NCBI GenBank assembly: GCA_049601975.1
Contig: JBMYRC010000125.1
Location: 1 to 11,939, forward strand
Length of the DNA stretch: 11,939 bases
Direction of reading: 5' to 3'
DNA from: UBA6544 sp049601975
GTDB lineage: Bacteria; Pseudomonadota; Alphaproteobacteria; UBA8366
Shown: positions 7,260 to 11,939 of the stretch, piece by piece
Layout of the letters: every line of letters begins with the position of its first letter
Numbering within the stretch: position 1 is the stretch's first letter
Notes under the pieces: model-generated
The model's input: only the letters and a program-made list of their open reading frames with translations
Database searches by the model: none
What the model was told of the DNA's origin: nothing
Program-made: the position numbers and the translations under genes

Positions 7260-7289
7260 TGTTGAAAAACATCTACAAACATATGGACA

Positions 7290-7302
7290 CAGGGGATTGA
7301 TT
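7290..7302 (-). promoter_or_regulatory. Possible IHF site between two DnaA boxes
   Basis: CAGGGGATTGATT matches the reverse of WATCARNNNNTTR with one mismatch. IHF bends several known origins between DnaA boxes, and this site has that position. One mismatch in a degenerate motif is weak evidence. Confidence 0.25.
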
Positions 7303-7321
7303 TACTGCTATGAGAATGTTG

Positions 7322-7330
7322 TGTGGATAA
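7322..7330 (-). promoter_or_regulatory. Perfect DnaA box at the ppsR edge of the origin
   Basis: TGTGGATAA on the plus strand is the exact complement of TTATCCACA. It ends 21 bases before the assigned ppsR start, so DnaA bound here could also affect ppsR transcription or be part of its leader. Confidence 0.8.
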
Positions 7331-7351
7331 AATAAAGTTGTTCAGAAGTTA

Positions 7352-8194
7352 TTGGCTCCATTCGTGAAAGAATTCCATCTTCATCTCGTATCGGATGCTA
7401 CTGGCGAAACTCTTCATAGTGTCGCACGTGCGTGCTTTGTTCAGTTTGACGGTATTGAACCTGTCGAACACCATTGGCCTCTCGTCCGGACCAAAGGTCA
7501 AATCGAGAAGATCGTTCGAAATATTGAAGAACATCCAGGCATCGTTTTATTTACGATCGTTAAGGAAGAACTGCGAACCGCATTGGAAATCGGATGTTCT
7601 CGATTGCATGTGCCTTGTATCTCCGTGCTCGATCCGGTCATCCATGCGTTGACGGCGTTTCTTGGGTTGGAGAGTAGTGGTAAGTCGGGTCGACAACATA
7701 CGTTGGACGCGGATTATTTCGACCGTATGGATGCCATGACATACACGCTTAATCATGATGATGGCCAATCTACTCACGATCTCGGGAATGCTGATATCGT
7801 GTTGGTTGGTGTCTCGCGAACATCTAAAACACCAACCTGCATTTATCTTGCGAATAGAGGGTTAAAAGCGGCAAACGTCCCGATTGTGCCGGATATGCAA
7901 TTACCCCCTGTTTTCGATACCTTAACAGGCAACGATCCGCCCTTAATCGTTGGTTTGACGACAGATCCAAAGCGTTTGGTTCAAGTTCGGCGAAATAGAT
8001 TGCGTCTGTTGGATCACGATGCAGATACCGATTATGTGGATCCTGAAATTGTTCGCGCGGAGGTTGCTATCGCGCGTCGTCTCTTCAGCGATCGAAATTG
8101 GCCGGTTATCGATGTGACGCGCCGTTCTATTGAAGAGACGGCGGCAACAATTCTACAATTTCTTGAGCGCGAACGAGATGCGAATGACCAGTGA
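7352..8194 (+). CDS. ppsR: Pyruvate, phosphate dikinase / PEP synthase regulatory protein (DUF299, bifunctional kinase-pyrophosphorylase)
   Basis: A 280-residue regulator that, in characterised relatives, switches pyruvate phosphate dikinase or PEP synthase off by ADP-dependent threonine phosphorylation and on again by phosphate-dependent dephosphorylation. The start FHLHLVSDATGETL, the block GCSRLHVPCISVLDPVI (81-97) and the P-loop-like GVSRTSKTP (153-161) define the family. Which of the two dikinases is the target cannot be told here. There is no ATG: the frame opens after a stop at 7328-7330, with TTG at 7352 and GTG at 7364 as the only sensible starts. AGAAG (7344-7348) is only 3 bases from the TTG and about 15 from the GTG, so neither is clearly favoured; GTG 7364 would give 276 residues. 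First gene on the right side of the origin; its 3' end overlaps maf. Confidence 0.93.
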   Translation: MAPFVKEFHLHLVSDATGETLHSVARACFVQFDGIEPVEHHWPLVRTKGQIEKIVRNIEEHPGIVLFTIVKEELRTALEIGCSRLHVPCISVLDPVIHALTAFLGLESSGKSGRQHTLDADYFDRMDAMTYTLNHDDGQSTHDLGNADIVLVGVSRTSKTPTCIYLANRGLKAANVPIVPDMQLPPVFDTLTGNDPPLIVGLTTDPKRLVQVRRNRLRLLDHDADTDYVDPEIVRAEVAIARRLFSDRNWPVIDVTRRSIEETAATILQFLERERDANDQ

Positions 8195-8795
8195 TCATCC
8201 AGTGGAAATTATCCTGGCGTCTGCAAGCCAATCCCGCGCTGCGATTTTGGCTGGAGCCGGCATAGATTTTGTGATCAAACCTGCGGATATCGACGAGCCG
8301 TCAGTGAAATATGAAGGCCTGCGAACGCAGGCCTCGGTTGACACAGTTGCCGCTTTACTAGCGCGACAAAAAGCTCAAAAAATTTCTGAGATCCATCCAA
8401 ATGCACTCGTGATTGGTGCAGATCAAATGCTGGATTGCGGCGGGAGATGGCTCGACAAACCTGATTCTCTCATCGCCGCAGGTAACACATTACGCCTCTT
8501 GCGAGGCAAATCGCACGATTTAGTCACAAGCGTTAGTCTTGCGCATAAAGGTACGGAAATTTGGGCCCTAACCGACCGGGCACAACTCTTGATGCGCACC
8601 TTCTCCGATGATTTTCTCGATACATATATAAGCAATGTCGGAGACGATGTGATGCTCTCTGTCGGTGCTTATCAATTAGAAGGCCTTGGTGCTCAGCTGT
8701 TTGAGCGGATTGATGGTGACTATTTCACCATTCTTGGTCTTCCTTTGCTTCCGCTGTTGGGATTTTTGCGGGATCGAAATGTAATCGGCCAATGA
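8184..8795 (+). CDS. maf: Maf-like nucleotide pyrophosphatase
   Basis: A 203-residue house-cleaning NTP pyrophosphatase of the Maf family, thought to hydrolyse non-canonical or modified nucleoside triphosphates and historically linked to septum formation. The N-terminal EIILASASQSR (8-18) replaces the more usual LASxSPRR. The catalytic aspartate is in VIGADQML (Asp80). The C-terminal half has VGAYQLEGLGAQLFERIDGDYFTILGLPLLPLL (160-192), typical of the subfamily found at alphaproteobacterial origins. The frame is open further upstream, but family similarity starts at about residue 8. I chose ATG 8184, with GAG 8-10 bases upstream; ATG 8178 two codons earlier is also possible. It overlaps the ppsR end by 11 bases and aroE by 4, so it is likely translationally coupled. 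Substrate specificity is not predictable from this motif set. Confidence 0.92.
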   Translation: MTSDHPVEIILASASQSRAAILAGAGIDFVIKPADIDEPSVKYEGLRTQASVDTVAALLARQKAQKISEIHPNALVIGADQMLDCGGRWLDKPDSLIAAGNTLRLLRGKSHDLVTSVSLAHKGTEIWALTDRAQLLMRTFSDDFLDTYISNVGDDVMLSVGAYQLEGLGAQLFERIDGDYFTILGLPLLPLLGFLRDRNVIGQ

Positions 8796-9637
8796 CTCTA
8801 AGTGGAAAAGCAAAAATAGCGGGTGTCATGGGCTGGCCGATATCCCATTCAAGATCGCCGATGTTGCATGGTTACTGGCTAGAAGAATATGGAATTGACG
8901 GAGCTTACCTTCCGTTTCCGGTCGCACCGGAAAATATTGAAGCGGCGCTTCGCGCATTACCGAAATTAGGTATTGGCGGAACCAATTTAACAGTTCCGCA
9001 CAAAGAAGCTGCTCTCCATATTTGCGATCGCGTCGATGATGTTGCTCGACGGATTGGGGCTGTAAATACCGTGGTCGTGGAAAGTGATGGGACGTTGTTG
9101 GGTAGTAATACAGATGCCTTTGGGTTTCTCGAAAATATAAAATCTGAAAGCGATTGGCAGTCAGCTGATGGCTCTGCTGTCATACTTGGTGCTGGCGGAG
9201 CCGCCCGCGCTGTCGTCGCCGCACTACTCGAAGACGGCGTCCAGGATATCCGCATTGTTAATCGTACTTGCAAGAGAGCTGAACAACTCGCCTCCGAATT
9301 CGCGGGGGGTTGCACAGTAATACCGTGGGATCGTAGGGATGATTCTTTAGAAGACGCCGCGCTTCTGGTCAATACGACAACACTTGGAATGACCGGACAG
9401 GCCGAACTCGAAATCTCATTAAAGAAATTGCCGGCGTCGGCGATAGTGAATGATATTGTTTATGTCCCGCTTCAAACGCCACTTTTGCAAAATGCAGCAA
9501 CACGCGGCAACACCATTGTCGACGGGCTCGGTATGTTGTTGCATCAAGCTCGTCCTGGATTTGCTGCCTGGTTCGGAAAACAGCCGCGAGTGTCCACAGG
9601 GTTGCGCGATTTCATCTTGGCTGATTTAAAGTCATGA
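8792..9637 (+). CDS. aroE: Shikimate dehydrogenase (NADP+)
   Basis: A 281-residue enzyme of the shikimate pathway, reducing 3-dehydroshikimate to shikimate with NADPH. The shikimate-binding SHSRSP is at 18-23, the catalytic lysine in NLTVPHK (Lys71) and the paired aspartate in NTDAFGF (Asp108). The NADP-binding loop GAGGAARA is at 133-140 and NRT at 157-159, which favours NADP over NAD. The C-terminal VDGLGMLLHQ (243-252) is conserved. Length is typical for AroE. Its ATG overlaps the maf stop as ATGA, and its own stop overlaps the coaE ATG in the same way. Nothing unusual is seen. Confidence 0.97.
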   Translation: MTLSGKAKIAGVMGWPISHSRSPMLHGYWLEEYGIDGAYLPFPVAPENIEAALRALPKLGIGGTNLTVPHKEAALHICDRVDDVARRIGAVNTVVVESDGTLLGSNTDAFGFLENIKSESDWQSADGSAVILGAGGAARAVVAALLEDGVQDIRIVNRTCKRAEQLASEFAGGCTVIPWDRRDDSLEDAALLVNTTTLGMTGQAELEISLKKLPASAIVNDIVYVPLQTPLLQNAATRGNTIVDGLGMLLHQARPGFAAWFGKQPRVSTGLRDFILADLKS

Positions 9638-10245
9638 TTGTACTAGGGCTAACGGGCTCCATCGGTATGGGGAAAAGTACAGCAGCAGAAATGTTGCGCC
9701 GGCTTGGGGTGCCGGTTAGCGATGCAGATGCCATCGTACATGATTTGATTGGGCCTGGCGGTGCTGCGGTGGCGGCCGTCGAGTCCGCTTTTCCCGGGTC
9801 AGTGGAAAACGGCGCTGTAAATCGGGCGATGCTTGGCACCAAAGTTTTTGGAAACGCGGAAGCTTTGAAAACCTTGGAACAAATTCTCCATCCGTTGGTG
9901 GAACAGGCTCGAGATCAGTTCTTGAAACAATCTCAGCGTGGGCGGCGATCCGTCGTTGCGCTGGACATTCCTCTCCTCTTCGAAGTCAAAGCGGATAAGC
10001 AATGCCACGCAACCATTGTTGTCTCGGCGCCGCCCTTCATTCAGGCGATGCGCGTTCTCTCGCGGCCCGGCATGACGATGGAGAAACTCGCGGGTATTCG
10101 ACGGCACCAAATGAGTGATCTTGAAAAACGTCGCCGCGCGACTTTCGTTATTCCAACGGGCAATGGACGCCGTTTGACCTTGCAAGCCTTGGAACGGATT
10201 GTCAGACTTTCCCGGCGCGGTCAGCTTCCGCGCAGTGGGAGCTAG
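9634..10245 (+). CDS. coaE: Dephospho-CoA kinase
   Basis: A 203-residue P-loop kinase that phosphorylates the 3'-hydroxyl of dephospho-CoA, the last step of CoA synthesis. The Walker A motif is GSIGMGKST (8-16), followed by SDADAIVHDL (29-38) for CoA-substrate binding. LDIPLLFE (111-118) and the lid-region RRHQMSDLEKRRRA complete the family pattern. Length is normal for CoaE. The ATG overlaps the aroE stop by 4 bases. The stop TAG at 10243-10245 lies 5 bases before the proposed ATT start of dnaQ. Frame 0, used by dnaQ, is open from 10125 through the coaE tail but has no ATG, GTG or TTG in that stretch. Confidence 0.95.
   Translation: MIVLGLTGSIGMGKSTAAEMLRRLGVPVSDADAIVHDLIGPGGAAVAAVESAFPGSVENGAVNRAMLGTKVFGNAEALKTLEQILHPLVEQARDQFLKQSQRGRRSVVALDIPLLFEVKADKQCHATIVVSAPPFIQAMRVLSRPGMTMEKLAGIRRHQMSDLEKRRRATFVIPTGNGRRLTLQALERIVRLSRRGQLPRSGS
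10237..10241 (+). promoter_or_regulatory. Ribosome binding site that supports an ATT start for dnaQ
   Basis: GGGAG ends 9 bases before ATT 10251 and sits within the last codons of coaE. It decides between ATT 10251 and the TTG at 10311, which would lose the catalytic Exo I motif. Confidence 0.65.
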
Positions 10246-10250
10246 CAGCC

Positions 10251-10928
10251 ATTCGCGAAATTGTCCTCGACACGGAAACAACCGGACTCAACCCACAAAC
10301 GGGAGACCGATTGGTGGAAATTGGGTGTGTTGAGTTGGATAACCACGTTCCGACTGGAAACACATATCATCAATACGTAAATCCCGAGCGGGACATGCCG
10401 GATGAAGCATTTGCGGTCCACGGATTGTCGGAAGCATTTCTTGCAAAACATCCGATCTTTTCGGAAGTTGCGGACAGTTTCCTGGAATTCATCGGGGATT
10501 CCGATCTCGTCATCCACAATGCCAGCTTCGATATGGGCTTCATCAATGATGAATTGGATCGGATAGGGCGCCCGGCGGTTGATTTCGGTCGTGCCATCGA
10601 TACGGTTCAGATTGCCCGCAGTAAATATCCGGGCGCGCAAGCAAGCCTAGATGCGCTGTGTCGCCGCTTTGAAATTGATCTTTCCGCTCGCACCAAACAC
10701 GGCGCGTTGCTGGATGCGGAATTGTTGGCGGATGTCTATCTAGAGCTTGTCGGCGGTCGTCAGCCCGGATTTGAGCTTGCGGCTGAGCGTAAAGCCGCGG
10801 CGGCGAATAAGATCGAAACCAGAAATGTGCCGGCCCGCCCGCCTCGTCCGCATGCCGCAACCGAGAGCGAACGCGCCGCGCATGGTGAATTCATGCAGCA
10901 AATCACCGATCCGATATGGCGTGATTAA
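10251..10928 (+). CDS. dnaQ: DNA polymerase III epsilon subunit (3'-5' proofreading exonuclease), apparent ATT start
   Basis: A 225-residue DEDDh exonuclease that proofreads for the replicative polymerase. Exo I is LDTETTG with Asp7 and Glu9; Exo II is IHNASFD with Asp94; Exo III is TKHGALLDAE with His150 and Asp155. These are the four metal-binding carboxylates plus the catalytic histidine. The C-terminal 45 residues are the low-complexity linker and tail that in E. coli bind the polymerase alpha subunit. The first canonical start codon in frame is TTG 10311, which would cut off Exo I, and no ATG, GTG or TTG lies upstream back to the stop at 10122-10124. The family N-terminus MREIVLDTETTG aligns with ATT at 10251, preceded by GGGAG. 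So either ATT is a true rare start or an ATG was changed or misread. Gene type is secure; the start is the uncertain point. Confidence 0.9.
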   Translation: MREIVLDTETTGLNPQTGDRLVEIGCVELDNHVPTGNTYHQYVNPERDMPDEAFAVHGLSEAFLAKHPIFSEVADSFLEFIGDSDLVIHNASFDMGFINDELDRIGRPAVDFGRAIDTVQIARSKYPGAQASLDALCRRFEIDLSARTKHGALLDAELLADVYLELVGGRQPGFELAAERKAAAANKIETRNVPARPPRPHAATESERAAHGEFMQQITDPIWRD

Positions 10929-10937
10929 TCGAAAAGC

Positions 10938-11429
10938 TTAAGTTGTCTCGGATGCTTTCTCAGCGGTCTGTCGGTACATTTCGACGAAATCAACCGGAGC
11001 AATAAGTAATGGCGGAAATCCGCCTTCGTTGATCATGCTGGATAGGATCGATCGGGCGAAGGGGAATATCATCCGCGGCACTTCAATTACAATAAAGGCA
11101 TGGAGGTGTTCCTCGGGAATTTCACCAATTTCCGCGATGGCGGCATAGGCGATTTCCGCGATGAATAGTGTCGTGCTGCCCGCGGTTGCATTGACCCGCA
11201 CATGCAACGCGACTTCGTAAGTGTTGGGCCCTAGCGTCTGCGCCTCGACACGGACGTCGATATCGATGTTCGGTGGTTCGGTCTGCGCATTGATGAAAAG
11301 GCCGGGTGCTCCCGGATTCTCGAACGAGAGGTCCTTCGTGTATTGATGCGTAATATTGAGCGGAATGCCGCCCTCGCCGCCTTGGCCGGCCTCATCGCCG
11401 CTTGGTTGCTGATCTTCCGACATATCCAT
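10938..11429 (-). CDS. secB: Protein-export chaperone SecB
   Basis: A 163-residue tetrameric cytosolic chaperone that keeps preproteins unfolded and delivers them to SecA at the Sec translocon. An acidic, disordered N-terminus of about 20 residues precedes the fold, which shows HQYTKDLSFENP (28-39), the beta-strand region with NIDIDVRVEAQ, and FPFARSILSSMINEGGFPPLLIAPVDF (121-147) near the C-terminus, all typical. The start is either ATG 11429 or ATG 11423 two codons later; GGA lies close to both and neither has a strong ribosome binding site. The stop is 9 bases from the dnaQ stop on the other strand, with no clear hairpin terminator between. secB next to dnaQ in this convergent orientation is common at alphaproteobacterial origins. 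Confidence 0.96.
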   Translation of the reverse strand: MDMSEDQQPSGDEAGQGGEGGIPLNITHQYTKDLSFENPGAPGLFINAQTEPPNIDIDVRVEAQTLGPNTYEVALHVRVNATAGSTTLFIAEIAYAAIAEIGEIPEEHLHAFIVIEVPRMIFPFARSILSSMINEGGFPPLLIAPVDFVEMYRQTAEKASETT

Positions 11430-11456
11430 TCCATTGCGTCATGTTGCGGGTGCCTG

Positions 11457-11939
11457 CTAACATGGAATATCCATCGGTACAACCTTGCCGCCTCCCGGGT
11501 GCGGGTCGCGTGGATCGAACTCTACAAGATGCGCATTTCCGACCTTATGGCCGGTTAAGCCGCGAATAAAACCCCAATGGCTCACGACAAGGGTCTGTTG
11601 CCAGTTCCCGGCGTTGGAGTGTTCCTCTCTGAAATTCAAACACCGTTCATCCAAGGCGGCTTCGCTTTCAACCGGTGTTGGCCACCACATTTCCTCGAGG
11701 TGCTCCAAATCCAGTCCTGGCCAGGCGAGGCGCAGGTCCGGGCCGGGCGTGCCCAAATCACAAACGAAGGCGGATCGCTCCCCGATCCGAGCGTCGACTT
11801 CGATCGCCACTCCGATTGCTTCCGCGACAATAGAAGCGGTCTGGATCGCGCGCGTGTACGGGCTTGTTAGAATACGTTTGATGGTCCGGTCTTTTAGATA
11901 TCCGACCGCTTCGCTCACCTGTCGATGGCCGAGATCGGT
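11457..11939 (-). CDS. Histidine phosphatase (phosphoglycerate mutase-like) family protein, 5' end beyond window
   Basis: 161 codons are visible, open to the right edge, so the N-terminal catalytic RHG motif lies outside the window. The visible part starts at TDLGHRQVSEAV, which fits the LTxxGxxQ segment that follows RHG in this superfamily. ILTSPYTRAIQTA carries the second active-site arginine, and VVSHWGFIRGLTG the second catalytic histidine. The region GERSAFVCDLGTPGPDLRLAWPGLDLEHLEEMWW is the variable cap. Substrate cannot be assigned; members include phosphoglycerate mutases, fructose-2,6-bisphosphatases, SixA-like and small-molecule phosphatases. An apparent GTG start at 11918 is internal and should not be used. 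The stop is 27 bases before the secB start, so the two may be co-transcribed. Confidence 0.85.
   Translation of the reverse strand, partial: TDLGHRQVSEAVGYLKDRTIKRILTSPYTRAIQTASIVAEAIGVAIEVDARIGERSAFVCDLGTPGPDLRLAWPGLDLEHLEEMWWPTPVESEAALDERCLNFREEHSNAGNWQQTLVVSHWGFIRGLTGHKVGNAHLVEFDPRDPHPGGGKVVPMDIPC

Larger units (their letters stand above)
6964..7351. other. oriC: Predicted chromosomal replication origin (oriC)
   Basis: A 388-base non-coding, AT-rich gap lies between the divergent genes hemE and ppsR, the conserved oriC position in Alphaproteobacteria. It contains one perfect and one 8/9 DnaA box, a weak third box, and a stretch of about 27% G+C by hand count (7131-7190). Flanking genes point away from it on both sides, and base skew changes sign across it in sampled lines. 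Two GANTC sites (7067-7071 and 7165-7169) occur, about what chance gives, and no TTAA-N7-TTAA CtrA site is present, so Caulobacter-style cell-cycle control is not evident. A 9-base direct repeat, AAACATATG (7149-7157 and 7277-7285), is of unknown meaning. The call rests on synteny plus DnaA boxes; exact borders are not known. Confidence 0.85.

Noticed and set aside
7100..7260. CtrA sites in the origin
   Set aside because: TTAA occurs at 7107, 7126, 7173 and 7243, but no pair has the 7-base spacing.
10311..10313. TTG 10311 as the dnaQ start
   Set aside because: It would remove Exo I (Asp7, Glu9), without which the exonuclease is inactive, although clear coding similarity continues upstream of it.
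1..11939. tRNA, rRNA, CRISPR, insertion sequence or prophage
   Set aside because: No terminal inverted repeats, transposase, spaced direct repeats or RNA-gene signatures were seen in any gap.

Overview
The window looks like the chromosomal replication-origin neighbourhood of an alphaproteobacterium of moderate G+C. The diagnostic feature is the gene order hemE - origin - ppsR (DUF299) - maf - aroE - coaE - dnaQ - secB, which is the conserved arrangement around oriC in Caulobacter, Rickettsia and other Alphaproteobacteria. The order and genus cannot be fixed from the sequence. A Caulobacter-type [2Fe-2S] cysteine set in ferrochelatase and the use of HemJ fit the same group.

Layout, left to right. 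(1) Positions 2-1221 hold the 3' part of a DUF255 (YyaL/SSP411-like) gene that carries a frameshift near 550. An ogt-type DNA alkyltransferase gene overlaps its stop by 4 bases, and a zeta-crystallin-like quinone oxidoreductase gene follows; all three are on the plus strand. (2) A strong hairpin with T-runs on both sides (2769-2799) separates this block from the convergent minus-strand block. (3) The minus-strand block, in order of transcription, is hemE, hemH, hemJ, rho: three late haem-biosynthesis enzymes followed by the transcription terminator Rho, with a 211-base leader before rho. (4) Positions 6964-7351 are non-coding and AT-rich. They contain one perfect and one 8/9 DnaA box, a roughly 27% G+C stretch, and a perfect -10 hexamer. 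This is the predicted oriC. (5) The plus-strand block is ppsR, maf, aroE, coaE, dnaQ, tightly packed with 4- to 11-base overlaps up to coaE. It covers regulation of pyruvate phosphate dikinase/PEP synthase, NTP house-cleaning, the shikimate pathway, the last step of CoA synthesis, and the proofreading subunit of the replicase. (6) secB (export chaperone) and a histidine-phosphatase gene that runs off the right edge are on the minus strand, convergent with dnaQ.

The genes next to the origin diverge from it, so hemE-hemH-hemJ-rho and ppsR-dnaQ are all transcribed in the direction of fork movement. Hand counts of two sample lines show C excess on the plus strand to the left and G excess to the right, as expected for bidirectional replication starting between them.

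The main points for a second look are: the origin itself; dnaQ, whose catalytic DxE motif can only be retained by starting at an ATT codon (10251) that has a good ribosome binding site; the frameshifted DUF255 gene; a perfect DnaA box inside the 3' end of hemE; an arginine-finger substitution in the alkyltransferase; and a pyrimidine-rich rho leader that could serve Rho autoregulation. Nothing suggests phage, transposon, CRISPR or a wholly new system; this is core chromosome.
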